In this document: in pieces, positions 44,743 through 56,556 of the stretch
How positions within the stretch are numbered: the stretch's first letter is position 1
Layout of the letters: every line of letters starts with the position of its first letter
Source: Mycobacterium triplex
GTDB taxonomy: Bacteria; Actinomycetota; Actinomycetes; Mycobacteriales; Mycobacteriaceae
NCBI RefSeq assembly: GCF_000689255.1
Contig: NZ_HG964446.1
Span: forward strand, 1,354,484-1,418,483
Direction of reading: 5' to 3'
DNA: 64,000 bases
The notes under the pieces: generated by a model
Databases searched by the model: none
What the model was told of the DNA's origin: nothing
What the model saw: only the letters and a program-made list of their open reading frames with translations
Made by a program: the position numbers and the translations under genes

Positions 44743-45465
44743 GTGCCGAACATGACGGCCCGGTCCGTGGTGCTGAGCGTGCTGCTCGGCGCTCACCCGG
44801 CCTGGGCGACCGCGAGCGACTTGATCAGGCTGACAGCCGATTTCGGGATCAAGGAGACGACGCTGCGGGTCGCACTGACCCGCATGGTCGGCGCCGGCGA
44901 CCTGATCCGCTCCGCGGACGGCTACCGGCTCTCGGATCGGCTGCTGGCCCGCCAAACCCGCCAGGACGAGGCGATGCGGCCGCAGACCCGGGCCTGGCAC
45001 GGCGACTGGCACGTCGTGGTCGTCACCAGTGTGGGAACCGACGCCCGCACCCGGGCCGCGCAGCGAGCCAGCATGTACCGCAAGCGTTTCGGTGAACTGC
45101 GCGAGGGGGTGTGGATGCGGCCCGCCAACCTCGACCTCGACCTGGAACCCGATGTCGCCGATCGGGTCCGGGTGCTCACGGCACGCGACGACGCACCCGA
45201 GCAGCTGGTCGCCGAGCTGTGGGATCTGCCCGCGTGGGCCAACGCCGGTGACCGGTTGCTGGACGAAATAGCCGCTGCCTCAGACATTCCCGGCCGGTTC
45301 GTGGTGGCCGCCGCGATAGTCCGGCACCTGCTCACCGACCCGATGCTGCCCGCCGAACTGCTGCCCGACGATTGGCCGGGCGCGCGGCTGCGCAGCGTCT
45401 ACCACGACTTCGCGACCGAATTGCTGCAGCGGCGCGATGCAACTCAACTTCTGGAGGCGAGATGA
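44743..45465 (+). CDS. PaaX-like transcriptional regulator (Rv0674)
   Basis: A 240-residue regulator. The N-terminal winged helix (about 5-70: ASDLIRLTADFGIKETTLRVALTRM) matches PaaX, and the C-terminal part (PDDWPGARLRSVYHDFATELL) is the PaaX effector domain. PaaX represses phenylacetate genes by sensing an aryl-CoA. Here it is sandwiched between two crotonase genes, so acyl-CoA-responsive control of this operon is likely. The GTG start at 44743 is 2 bases after echA4; the stop overlaps the echA5 start by 4 bases. Confidence 0.88.
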   Translation: MPNMTARSVVLSVLLGAHPAWATASDLIRLTADFGIKETTLRVALTRMVGAGDLIRSADGYRLSDRLLARQTRQDEAMRPQTRAWHGDWHVVVVTSVGTDARTRAAQRASMYRKRFGELREGVWMRPANLDLDLEPDVADRVRVLTARDDAPEQLVAELWDLPAWANAGDRLLDEIAAASDIPGRFVVAAAIVRHLLTDPMLPAELLPDDWPGARLRSVYHDFATELLQRRDATQLLEAR

Positions 45466-46229
45466 CTGATCCGGTGCGGGTGGAGCGCAACGGCCCGGTG
45501 ACCACGGTGATCCTCAACCGGCCCGGCGCGCGGAATGCGGTCAACGGTCCGACGGCCGCCGCGCTGTATGCGGCGTTCGACGAATTCGACCGCGACGATT
45601 CCGCTTCGGTGGCCGTGCTGTGGGGCGACGGGGGAACCTTCTGTGCGGGAGCCGATTTGAAGGCCTTCGGCACGCCCGAGGCCAACGCGGTCCACACCAC
45701 CGGGCCCGGCCCGATGGGCCCGTCGCGAATGGTGTTGTCCAAACCCGTGATTGCCGCGGTGAGCGGATTTGCCGTCGCGGGCGGTCTGGAGCTGGCCATC
45801 TGGTGCGATCTGCGGGTGGCCGAGGAGGATGCCGTGTTCGGGGTGTTCTGCCGCCGCTGGGGAGTGCCGCTGATCGACGGCGGCACCGTGCGGCTGCCTC
45901 GCCTGATCGGGCAAAGCCGGGCGATGGACATGATCCTGACCGGCCGCGGCGTCAAGGCCGACGAAGCGCTCGCAATGGGACTGGCCAATCGCGTTGTGCC
46001 CAAAGGTCAAGCGCGACAGGCCGCCGAGGAGTTGGCCGCCGAGTTGGCCGCGCTGCCGCAGCAGTGCCTGCGATCGGATCGGCTTTCGGCGCTACAGCAG
46101 TGGGGATTGCCCGAATCGCAGGCAATCGACCGAGAATTCGCCAGCATTTGGAAGGTGGCCGCGGAGGCCAACGAAGGGGCGGGGCGGTTCGCGGCCGGCG
46201 CCGGCCGGCACGGGGCCTCCGCAAGCTAG
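45462..46229 (+). CDS. echA5: Enoyl-CoA hydratase family protein EchA5
   Basis: A 255-residue crotonase (Rv0675 position). Oxyanion segments: GTFCAGADLKAF near 62 and SGFAVAGGLELAIWCD near 102; FCRRWGVPLIDGGTVRLPRL carries the active-site loop. The ATG at 45462 overlaps the PaaX stop (ATGA) and has GGAGG upstream. It is the last gene of the fadE8 operon. The convergent DUF3060 gene stops only 16 bases away, where H37Rv has the mmpS5-mmpL5 locus. Confidence 0.92.
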   Translation: MTDPVRVERNGPVTTVILNRPGARNAVNGPTAAALYAAFDEFDRDDSASVAVLWGDGGTFCAGADLKAFGTPEANAVHTTGPGPMGPSRMVLSKPVIAAVSGFAVAGGLELAIWCDLRVAEEDAVFGVFCRRWGVPLIDGGTVRLPRLIGQSRAMDMILTGRGVKADEALAMGLANRVVPKGQARQAAEELAAELAALPQQCLRSDRLSALQQWGLPESQAIDREFASIWKVAAEANEGAGRFAAGAGRHGASAS

Positions 46230-46245
46230 ACGAGCCGGCTAGGCG

Positions 46246-46719
46246 TCAGCTGCCCTTGTTGATGGTGTTGCCCGAGCCGAGGTTGTCCACCTTCGGGTCG
46301 CCGTCCTTATAAGTGATGGTGTTGTCCAGGCCCAGCACCGTGATGCGGGTGTCGACCTTGTCGATGGTGATCTTGTTGTTGGCGCCGCCGACGTTCACCG
46401 TCGCGCAGCTGCCGGTGACCGTCAGGGTGTTGTTGGACCCGGCGACATTCAGCGATTTGCCGGTCGCGCAGTCGAGCGTGGCCGTTGTCCCCACCGATCC
46501 GTAGTTCAGCGTGTTCCCGATCTCGACGGACGCGGTGGTGCTTTCGCTGCCCGACGTCGTCGGCGCGGCCGCGCCGGTCGTCGTGGTGGTCGCGCTGGTC
46601 TTCGTCGACGTGCTGGGGCCGCCGGGAGGGTTGGCGGTCGAACTGCAACCGGACAGCACGACCGCCGCCACGGCGAGTACCGCGAGTTTGGACGAACGGT
46701 CAGTGATGTGCACGCGCAT
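46246..46719 (-). CDS. DUF3060 lipoprotein, Thr/Ser-rich (Rv0679c-like)
   Basis: A 157-residue secreted lipoprotein. The signal peptide ends at the lipobox VLSGC with Cys25; a Thr/Ser-rich linker follows (about 28-63, likely O-mannosylated), then the DUF3060 domain built of short repeats ending in GNT/NNT (VAGSNNTLTVTG; GGANNKITIDKV; GLDNTITYKDG; GSGNTINKGS), which suggest a small right-handed beta-helix. Function unknown. The ATG at 46719 follows AAGGGGAA. It is downstream of a DUF3060 paralogue. Confidence 0.82.
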   Translation of the reverse strand: MRVHITDRSSKLAVLAVAAVVLSGCSSTANPPGGPSTSTKTSATTTTTGAAAPTTSGSESTTASVEIGNTLNYGSVGTTATLDCATGKSLNVAGSNNTLTVTGSCATVNVGGANNKITIDKVDTRITVLGLDNTITYKDGDPKVDNLGSGNTINKGS

Positions 46720-46751
46720 ATTCCCCTTCTCGGTACCGCGGTCGCTGCGCC

Positions 46752-47129
46752 TCAGGCGGGCACCTGCTGCAGCCGGTTGACCATTCCCAGTTCGCGGCCG
46801 CGATCCCACAGGATCGGCGAACCGTTGTGAAAGAAGACGGTCTGGTCGTAGCCGTACACCGTGATGTCGTGCGTGACCGAGTCCGCGATGATCGTGTTGC
46901 CCGAGCCCATCACCGTCACCGCCCAGCAGTTGCCCAGCGCGTTGACCGAATTGCCGGTGCCGTTGACGTACAGGGTCCCGTCGTTGCAGTCCAGGGTCTG
47001 GCTGGTGTTCTGCCCGATGACGTGGGTATCGCCGTTCTTGGCGTGCGCGGCCGGCGCGAGCGCGGCGAGGGTGGCCGCGATCGCGATGACACAGGTTGCA
47101 AGCGACCCGGCGGCGGTTCTGCGGTGCAC
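46752..47129 (-). CDS. DUF3060 exported protein (Rv0680c-like)
   Basis: A 125-residue protein with a classical Sec signal peptide (about 1-30, cleavage after AHA) and no lipobox. The mature part has the same repeat style as its neighbour (NGTGNSVNALG; MGSGNTIIADS; GYDQTVFFHNGSP). The start is GTG 47129 with AAGGGGG 6 bases upstream. It lies 32 bases ahead of the lipoprotein gene, so the two are co-transcribed. Function unknown; a secreted soluble and lipid-anchored pair is suggested. Confidence 0.8.
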   Translation of the reverse strand: MHRRTAAGSLATCVIAIAATLAALAPAAHAKNGDTHVIGQNTSQTLDCNDGTLYVNGTGNSVNALGNCWAVTVMGSGNTIIADSVTHDITVYGYDQTVFFHNGSPILWDRGRELGMVNRLQQVPA

Positions 47130-47320
47130 CGCGACCCCCTTCGCGTCAGGCGGTATCTGCTGGACTGAGCCTACGTGCATTTGCCTGCTCGATGGCAAAT
47201 ATTTTTCGTCGCGGTCAACCGCGACCCACCCCGGTTACGTCCGAGTAGATTGGCGACTCTGTCAACTAGAGTCATTAGTTGGCCTGCACTCTGGTCCACC
47301 GCAATCGAAGGGCGATCGCC

Positions 47321-47968
47321 ATGGCAGTTCATCCGGAACAGCCGTCGGCGGCAGCGCGCCAACGTGGCGGCAGGTCTGCGTCCCGGCCGGGAAAGCTGAG
47401 CCGCGACGGCATCGTCGACGGAGCACTGACGTTCCTGGACCGGGAGGGCTGGGACTCGTTGACCATCAACGCGTTGGCGACGCAACTGGGCACCAAGGGG
47501 CCGTCGCTCTACAACCACGTGGACAGCCTGGAGGACCTGCGCCGCGCCGTGCGGATCCGGGTGATCGACGACATCATCACGATGCTGAACCGCGTCGGGG
47601 AGGGACGGGCCCGCGACGACGCGGTGCTTGTCATGGCCGGTGCCTACCGCAGCTACGCCCACCACCACCCGGGGCGGTACTCGGCGTTCACCCGGATGCC
47701 GCTGGGCGGCGACGACCCCGAATACACCGCGGCAACCCGGGGAGCGGCCGCACCCGTGATCGCGGTGTTGTCCTCCTATGGTCTCGACGGCGAGGAGGCC
47801 TTTTTCGCCGCGCTGGAATTCTGGTCCGCGCTGCACGGGTTCGTATTGCTGGAAATGACCGGTGTCATGGACGACATCGACACCGATGCGCTGTTCACCG
47901 AGATGGTGTTGCGGCTGGCAACGGGCCTGGACAGGCGCATGCCACCGGACGGCGCCGCACCGAACTGA
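47321..47968 (+). CDS. TetR-family transcriptional regulator (Rv0681)
   Basis: A 215-residue TetR-type regulator. The helix-turn-helix lies at about 50-72 (TINALATQLGTKGPSLYNHVDSL), and the C-terminal domain is of the TetR_C (WHG) type (AALEFWSALHGFVLLEMTG). An Arg/Ser-rich N-terminal tail of about 25 residues precedes it. The start is ATG 47321. It is divergent from the DUF3060 pair and may control it; rpsL follows on the same strand behind its own promoter. Confidence 0.87.
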   Translation: MAVHPEQPSAAARQRGGRSASRPGKLSRDGIVDGALTFLDREGWDSLTINALATQLGTKGPSLYNHVDSLEDLRRAVRIRVIDDIITMLNRVGEGRARDDAVLVMAGAYRSYAHHHPGRYSAFTRMPLGGDDPEYTAATRGAAAPVIAVLSSYGLDGEEAFFAALEFWSALHGFVLLEMTGVMDDIDTDALFTEMVLRLATGLDRRMPPDGAAPN

Positions 47969-48008
47969 CCGTCGGCCGCCCGACTGTGGCGGGCCGCCGG
48001 CCGCCGCT

Positions 48009-48038
48009 TTGACCTGCCAGACCAGCGGCGGGTATTGT
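48009..48038 (+). promoter_or_regulatory. Candidate str operon (rpsL) promoter
   Basis: TTGACC (48009-48014) and TATTGT (48033-48038) are 18 bases apart, close to SigA consensus. This leaves a leader of about 190 bases before rpsL, with GC-rich inverted segments. Confidence 0.6.
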
Positions 48039-48237
48039 GGTGGCTCGTGCCTGGCGGCTTACGGCGCCTGACGTAAGGAAGTGAATGCCGGGCGAATTCG
48101 CATGTCCACCACGCATCGGATGATTCCGGTGCTTGAGCGGGTGCGACACACCCGGCCGCGGGGTAGTGCGGCGGGGGATAACCGCAGTACAGAGACTTAA
48201 GAGCAGCAAGACGACGTCGAACACAGAAAGCCGGTAG

Positions 48238-48612
48238 ATGCCAACCATTCAGCAGCTGGTCCGCAAGGGTCGCCGCGACAAGATCGCCAAGGTCAAGACC
48301 GCGGCCCTGAAGGGCAGCCCGCAGCGCCGTGGCGTATGCACCCGCGTGTACACCACCACCCCGAAGAAGCCGAACTCGGCGCTTCGGAAGGTTGCGCGTG
48401 TGAAGCTGACGAGCCAGGTCGAGGTCACCGCCTACATCCCGGGCGAAGGCCACAACCTGCAGGAGCACTCGATGGTGCTGGTGCGCGGTGGTCGTGTGAA
48501 GGACCTGCCCGGTGTGCGCTACAAGATCATCCGTGGATCGCTGGACACCCAGGGTGTCAAGAACCGCAAGCAGGCTCGCAGCCGTTACGGCGCCAAGAAG
48601 GAGAAGAGCTGA
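48238..48612 (+). CDS. rpsL: Ribosomal protein S12
   Basis: A 124-residue decoding-centre protein. Lys43 (TTTPKKPNS) and Lys88 ([10 protein letters not shown]) are both wild type, so no streptomycin-resistance substitution is present. No strong Shine-Dalgarno precedes ATG 48238. The stop overlaps the rpsG ATG by one base. Confidence 0.97.
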
Positions 48613-49082
48613 TGCCGCGCAAGGGGCCCGCGCCGAAGCGCCCGTTGGTCAACGACCCGGTTTACGGGTCGCAGCTGGTGACCCAGCTGGTGAACAAAGT
48701 CCTGCTGCAGGGGAAGAAATCGGTCGCTGAGCGCATTGTTTATGGTGCGCTCGAGCAGGCTCGCGATAAGACCGGCACCGATCCGGTCATCACGCTCAAG
48801 CGCGCTCTCGACAACGTCAAGCCCGCCCTGGAGGTGCGTAGCCGCCGCGTCGGTGGTGCGACCTACCAGGTGCCCGTCGAGGTGCGTCCGGATCGGTCCA
48901 CCACGCTCGCGCTGCGCTGGCTTGTCAGCTTCTCGCGGCAGCGCCGGGAGAAGACGATGATCGAGCGGCTGGCGAACGAGATCCTGGACGCCAGCAATGG
49001 CCTCGGGGCTTCCGTCAAGCGGCGCGAGGACACCCACAAGATGGCCGAGGCCAACCGCGCCTTTGCGCACTATCGCTGGTAG
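48612..49082 (+). CDS. rpsG: Ribosomal protein S7
   Basis: A 156-residue 30S assembly protein that binds the 3' major domain of 16S rRNA. It has the start [20 protein letters not shown] and the C-terminus [14 protein letters not shown] typical of actinobacteria. It is coupled to rpsL (TGATG). A GC-rich hairpin follows before fusA. Confidence 0.97.
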   Translation: MPRKGPAPKRPLVNDPVYGSQLVTQLVNKVLLQGKKSVAERIVYGALEQARDKTGTDPVITLKRALDNVKPALEVRSRRVGGATYQVPVEVRPDRSTTLALRWLVSFSRQRREKTMIERLANEILDASNGLGASVKRREDTHKMAEANRAFAHYRW

Positions 49083-49099
49083 GCGCCCGCGCGGGCGCC
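49082..49099. repeat. Perfect GC palindrome between rpsG and fusA
   Basis: GGCGCCCGC-GCGGGCGCC (49082-49099) is an 18-base perfect palindrome starting at the rpsG stop codon. No T-run follows. It may stabilise the 3' end of rpsL-rpsG mRNA or attenuate transcription before fusA. Confidence 0.6.
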
Positions 49100-49166
49100 A
49101 GACCGGCACCGATGCCGGAGGCGTAACGACAGCTAACCAAGCAATCGAAAGAGTGGGAAGACTTCT

Positions 49167-51272
<2,106 letters not shown>

Positions 51273-51372
51273 ACACCAGCTCGGAGTAACCTAGCCCGGT
51301 TACCACCGCGGCACTTACAACAACATCAACACTGCTTTTCAAAAGCACCAACAAGTCCAGGAGGACACAGAA

Positions 51373-52563
51373 GTGGCGAAGGCGAAGTTCGAGCGGACGA
51401 AGCCGCACGTCAACATCGGGACCATCGGTCACGTTGACCACGGCAAGACCACACTGACCGCGGCGATCACCAAAGTCCTGCATGACAAGTACCCGAACCT
51501 CAACGAGTCGCGCGCTTTTGACCAGATCGACAACGCGCCCGAAGAGCGTCAGCGTGGTATCACCATCAACATCTCCCACGTGGAGTACCAGACCGACAAG
51601 CGTCACTACGCCCACGTGGACGCCCCGGGTCACGCCGACTACATCAAGAACATGATCACCGGTGCCGCCCAGATGGACGGCGCGATCCTGGTGGTCGCCG
51701 CGACCGACGGCCCGATGCCGCAGACCCGCGAGCACGTGCTGCTGGCGCGTCAGGTCGGCGTGCCCTACATCCTGGTCGCGCTGAACAAGGCCGACATGGT
51801 CGACGACGAGGAACTGCTCGAGCTCGTCGAACTGGAGGTTCGCGAACTGTTGGCCGCCCAGGAATTCGACGAGGAGGCCCCGGTCATCCGCGTCTCGGCG
51901 CTCAAGGCGCTCGAGGGCGACGCGGAGTGGGTCAAGTCCGTCGAGGACCTGATGGACGCCGTCGACGAGTCGATTCCGGACCCGGTTCGCGAGACCGACA
52001 AGCCGTTCCTGATGCCCGTCGAGGACGTCTTCACGATCACTGGTCGTGGCACCGTGGTCACCGGCCGTGTCGAGCGCGGTGTGATCAACGTGAACGAGGA
52101 AGTCGAGATCGTCGGCATCAAGCCGACCAGCACCAAGACCACGGTCACCGGTGTGGAGATGTTCCGCAAGCTGCTCGACCAGGGCCAGGCCGGCGACAAC
52201 GTCGGGCTGCTGCTGCGCGGTATCAAGCGTGAGGACGTCGAGCGCGGCCAGGTCGTGGTCAAGCCCGGCACCACCACCCCGCACACCGAGTTCGAGGGCA
52301 GCGTCTACATCCTGTCCAAGGACGAGGGCGGCCGGCACACGCCGTTCTTCAACAACTACCGTCCGCAGTTCTACTTCCGCACCACTGACGTGACCGGTGT
52401 GGTGACGCTGCCGGAGGGCACCGAAATGGTGATGCCCGGTGACAACACCAACATCTCGGTGAAGCTGATCCAGCCCGTCGCCATGGACGACGGTCTGCGG
52501 TTCGCGATCCGCGAGGGTGGCCGTACCGTCGGCGCCGGCCGGGTCGTCAAGATCATCAACTAG
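51373..52563 (+). CDS. tuf: Elongation factor Tu
   Basis: A 396-residue GTPase that delivers aminoacyl-tRNA. Motifs GHVDHGKTT (P-loop), [21 protein letters not shown]. Domains 2 and 3 are complete to GRVVKIIN. The start is GTG 51373 with CAGGAGGA upstream. It is followed by a strong two-way terminator. Confidence 0.97.
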   Translation: MAKAKFERTKPHVNIGTIGHVDHGKTTLTAAITKVLHDKYPNLNESRAFDQIDNAPEERQRGITINISHVEYQTDKRHYAHVDAPGHADYIKNMITGAAQMDGAILVVAATDGPMPQTREHVLLARQVGVPYILVALNKADMVDDEELLELVELEVRELLAAQEFDEEAPVIRVSALKALEGDAEWVKSVEDLMDAVDESIPDPVRETDKPFLMPVEDVFTITGRGTVVTGRVERGVINVNEEVEIVGIKPTSTKTTVTGVEMFRKLLDQGQAGDNVGLLLRGIKREDVERGQVVVKPGTTTPHTEFEGSVYILSKDEGGRHTPFFNNYRPQFYFRTTDVTGVVTLPEGTEMVMPGDNTNISVKLIQPVAMDDGLRFAIREGGRTVGAGRVVKIIN

Positions 52564-52572
52564 CTCTACAGG

Positions 52573-52613
52573 TCAAAGCCCGGACTCGCCGGTTTCGGCG
52601 GTCCGGGCTTTGA
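52573..52613. terminator. Terminator after tuf
   Basis: TCAAAGCCCGGAC (52573-52585) pairs perfectly with GTCCGGGCTTTGA (52601-52613), with an inner CGCC/GGCG stem around GGTTTC. The T-rich end lies inside the stem and is followed by GCATTTC. It closes the str operon. Confidence 0.85.
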
Positions 52614-52734
52614 GCATTTCGGGCCCGCGGAACCTGCACAACAGGTTTGCCAATTTCCGGTAAGATCTGTCGATGTCCAGTCTGAAATTGACGGTAGGGG
52701 AAGTTGACCGTCGCGGCCTGGCCGGGAGGTTCGG

Positions 52735-53541
52735 ATGTCGTTCGTGAATGCGACGCCGGAGTATGTGGCGGCCGCGGCATCAGACCTGGCAAAAATCGGG
52801 GCCGCCATCAACTACGCCAACTCGGCGGCGTCGGGCGCGACTTCGGCGGTCCAGGCCGCCGGCGCCGACGCGGTGTCGGCGAGCATCTCACACCTGTTCG
52901 GCGTCCACGCCGCGGCCTATCAGGCGATCAGCGCTCAGGCAGCGCTATTCCACCAGCAATTCGTCGAGCTCATGAGCGGCGGTGCGACGCAATACGCGGA
53001 CACCGAGGTCGTCAATGCCGAGCCGCTGGCGGCCGCACCGCAGGCCGTGTTGGGCGCGGCCAACGTGTCCGGTCAGGCGATGAGCTCGCAGCAGTTCATC
53101 GGCGCGGCGGCGCAGGCGGGTGGCATGGCGTCGGGGGTGCCGGTGGCGGCGGGTGTGCAGCCGGGCGCCGTGGCGCCGGCCGCCACGGTGGCACCGGTGA
53201 CGCCGGCAGCGGCGACGGTGACCCCGATGGCGGCCACCACCTCGCTGGCGGCCGCTCCGGCGGGGTCGGCGACGCAGGGTGACCCGGCCGCGACGCCGCA
53301 CCCGCAAACACCGGCGTACGCACCGGTGGCGGCGGCGACCGCCGCGGCGGCAGCAACGACGGCGGCGGCGCCGGACGTGTCCAGCGCGGTAACCGCGTCG
53401 GCGGCCCCGGCGGACGCGGCAACCGCGGAACTCTCGTCGGCCACGATGCTGCCCGCGGCGATGCCGACCCCGTCGAATGCGCCGGCCGCGCCGCCCCCAT
53501 CCGCCACCTCCAAAGGCCGGCCGCCAACCCCGTCGCGCTGA
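52735..53541 (+). CDS. PE family protein, Ala/Pro/Thr-rich tail
   Basis: A 268-residue PE protein. Residues 1-95 form the PE helical hairpin (SFVNATPEYVAAAASDL with Pro8-Glu9), followed by the ESX/type VII export signal YADTE at 87-91. The remaining 170 residues are low-complexity Ala/Pro/Thr/Val, unlike the Gly-rich PE_PGRS tails. GGGAGG lies 7 bases before ATG 52735. There is no PPE gene next to it, although PE proteins often need one for secretion. H37Rv has no PE gene after tuf. Confidence 0.9.
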   Translation: MSFVNATPEYVAAAASDLAKIGAAINYANSAASGATSAVQAAGADAVSASISHLFGVHAAAYQAISAQAALFHQQFVELMSGGATQYADTEVVNAEPLAAAPQAVLGAANVSGQAMSSQQFIGAAAQAGGMASGVPVAAGVQPGAVAPAATVAPVTPAAATVTPMAATTSLAAAPAGSATQGDPAATPHPQTPAYAPVAAATAAAAATTAAAPDVSSAVTASAAPADAATAELSSATMLPAAMPTPSNAPAAPPPSATSKGRPPTPSR

Positions 53542-53636
53542 CTGTCCTGGGCCGATGCCCGGACGCCGGTTGTGGATTAGGCGCACGCGTCGGCGCTAAT
53601 CTGACACGAACTTCCCGGCGAGACGAGGAGACACAC

Positions 53637-54461
53637 GTGTTGGCGCGCTATCTGAAGACGCAGTTGGTGGTTTTGCTGTGCGGCGGTTTGGTCGGGCCGA
53701 TCTTTCTGGTCGTCTATTTCACGCTCAACCTCGGCAACGTGCTGCAGTGGATGTTCTACGTCGGGCTGCTCATCACCGTGGCCGACGTCCTCATCGCGCT
53801 CGCGCTGACCAACTACGGCGCAAAATCGGCGGCGAAATCCGCGCTGCTGGAGCAACACGGGGTGCTGGCGCTCGCCCAGATCACCGGGCTCGCCGAGACG
53901 GGGACCCGGATCAACGACCAGCCGCTGGTGAAGGTCGACCTGCACATCGCCGGACCGGGTTTCATGCCGTTCGACAGCCAGGATCGGGTCATCGCCAGCG
54001 TCACCAGGTTGGGTAACCTCACCGCGCGCAAGCTCGTAGTACTGCTCGACCCCACCACCCAGGAATACCAAATCGACTGGGAGCGAAGCGCTTTGGTCAA
54101 TGGACTGGTGCCCGCGCAGTTTACGGTGGCCGAGGACAACAGGACCTACGACCTCAGCGGGCAAGCCGGACCGCTGATGGAGATCCTGGCGATCCTCAAG
54201 GACAACAATGTCCCACTCAACCGGATGGTCGACATCCGGTCGAATCCGGCGCTGCGACAGCAGATCCAAGCGGTGGTGCGCCGTGCGGCCGAGCAGGCAC
54301 CGGCGCCGCAAGGCGCCCCGGCCGGGGCGGGCCCCGTCGGCACACCCCCGCAGACCTCGATCGCCGAGCGGCTCCAACAGCTCGAGACGCTGCGTGCCAG
54401 TGGCGCTTTGACCGACGAGGAGTACAACGCGCGCCGGACCCAGATCATCTCGGAGATCTGA
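53637..54461 (+). CDS. Membrane protein with C-terminal SHOCT domain (Rv0686-like)
   Basis: A 274-residue protein. Two membrane helices at about 8-30 and 37-58 are followed by a cytosolic beta-rich region (about 70-170), a Pro/Ala linker (about 220-240), and a C-terminal SHOCT motif (IAERLQQLETLRASGALTDEEYNARR). SHOCT segments mediate oligomerisation. No catalytic motif. The start is GTG 53637 with GAGGAG upstream. It corresponds by position to Rv0686. Confidence 0.8.
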   Translation: MLARYLKTQLVVLLCGGLVGPIFLVVYFTLNLGNVLQWMFYVGLLITVADVLIALALTNYGAKSAAKSALLEQHGVLALAQITGLAETGTRINDQPLVKVDLHIAGPGFMPFDSQDRVIASVTRLGNLTARKLVVLLDPTTQEYQIDWERSALVNGLVPAQFTVAEDNRTYDLSGQAGPLMEILAILKDNNVPLNRMVDIRSNPALRQQIQAVVRRAAEQAPAPQGAPAGAGPVGTPPQTSIAERLQQLETLRASGALTDEEYNARRTQIISEI

Positions 54462-54471
54462 ACCCGTCACC

Positions 54472-54485
54472 TAGAACACGTTTCA
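54472..54485. promoter_or_regulatory. KstR-like operator upstream of the SDR gene
   Basis: TAGAACACGTTTCA matches the KstR consensus TnnAACnnGTTnnA at every fixed position and lies 40 bases before the SDR start. KstR represses cholesterol-catabolism genes in mycobacteria; as I recall, Rv0687 is listed in that regulon. Confidence 0.65.
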
Positions 54486-54498
54486 GTTTCGCTGCTAG

Positions 54499-55353
<855 letters not shown>

Positions 55354-55378
55354 CCGCCCCGCGTGCTATGAACTCCAC

Positions 55379-56551
55379 GTGAGCAATAACGGAATCGTGA
55401 TCGTCGGGGGTGGGCTCGCCGCGGCCCGCACGGCCGAGCAATTGCGCCGGTCTGGCTACACCGGGCCCGTCACGATCGTCAGCGACGAAGTCCATCTGCC
55501 CTACGACCGGCCGCCGTTGTCCAAGGAAGTGCTGCGCAAAGAGGTCGACGACGTCGTCCTCAAGCCGCGTGAGTTCTACGACGAGAACGACATCACGCTG
55601 CGCCTCGGTGCGGCGGCCACCGGGCTGGACACCGCCGCGCAGACCCTGACCCTTTCCGACGGAACGTCGTTGGGCTACGACGAGCTGGTGATCGCGACGG
55701 GGTTGGTCCCGCGGCGCATTCCGGCGTTCCCGGATCTCGAGGGCATTCGCGTGCTGCGCTCGTTCGACGAGAGCATGGCGCTGCGCGAGCACGCCTTCAA
55801 AGCGCAGCACGCCGTGGTGGTCGGCGCCGGATTCATCGGCTGCGAGGTCGCGGCCAGCCTGCGCACCCTGGGGGTCGACGTGGTGCTGGTGGAGCCGCAG
55901 CCGACGCCGTTGGCGTCGGTGCTCGGCGAACAGATCGGCGAACTGGTGTCGCGGCTGCATCGCAGTGAAGGCGTCGACGTGCGCACCGGCATCGGCGTTG
56001 CCGAGGTGCGCGGTGACGGCCGGGTCGACACCGTGGTGCTGTCCGATGGCACCGAGCTGGCGGCCGACCTGGTGGTCGTCGGTATCGGATCGCGGCCGGC
56101 CACCGAGTGGCTGGACGGCAGCGGCGTCGACGTCGACAACGGTGTCATCTGCGACGAGGCCGGACGCACCAGCGCGCCCAACGTGTGGGCGCTCGGAGAT
56201 GTCGCCTCGTGGCGTGATGCAACGGGACACCAAGCGCGCGTGGAGCATTGGAGCAACGTGGCCGACCAGGCCCGGGTGGTGGTGCCCGCGATGCTTGGTC
56301 AAGAGGTGCCGTCTATCACGGTCGTGCCGTACTTCTGGAGCGACCAGTACGACGTCAAGATCCAATGCCTGGGGGAGCCGGAAGCCACCGACATCGTGCA
56401 CCTGGTCGAGGACGACGGACGAAAGTTCTTGGCCTACTACGAGCGGGACGGGGTAGTGGTCGGCGTGGTCGGCGGCGGTTTGCCGGGCAAAGTCATGAAG
56501 GCCCGCGGCAAAATCGCTGCCGCAACACCGATTTCGGAGATGTTAGGCTGA
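55379..56551 (+). CDS. Ferredoxin reductase (Rv0688)
   Basis: A 390-residue FAD- and NAD-binding reductase. FAD motif GGGLAAARTAE (from 10), PYDRPPLSKEVL, NAD-binding VVVGAGFIGCEVA near 143, and the second FAD contact SAPNVWALGDVA near 262; the C-terminal domain is complete. It belongs to the same family as the partial gene at the left edge. The start is GTG 55379, 25 bases after the SDR gene, so they are probably co-transcribed. No ferredoxin gene is adjacent. Confidence 0.92.
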   Translation: MSNNGIVIVGGGLAAARTAEQLRRSGYTGPVTIVSDEVHLPYDRPPLSKEVLRKEVDDVVLKPREFYDENDITLRLGAAATGLDTAAQTLTLSDGTSLGYDELVIATGLVPRRIPAFPDLEGIRVLRSFDESMALREHAFKAQHAVVVGAGFIGCEVAASLRTLGVDVVLVEPQPTPLASVLGEQIGELVSRLHRSEGVDVRTGIGVAEVRGDGRVDTVVLSDGTELAADLVVVGIGSRPATEWLDGSGVDVDNGVICDEAGRTSAPNVWALGDVASWRDATGHQARVEHWSNVADQARVVVPAMLGQEVPSITVVPYFWSDQYDVKIQCLGEPEATDIVHLVEDDGRKFLAYYERDGVVVGVVGGGLPGKVMKARGKIAAATPISEMLG

Positions 56552-56556
56552 CACCC

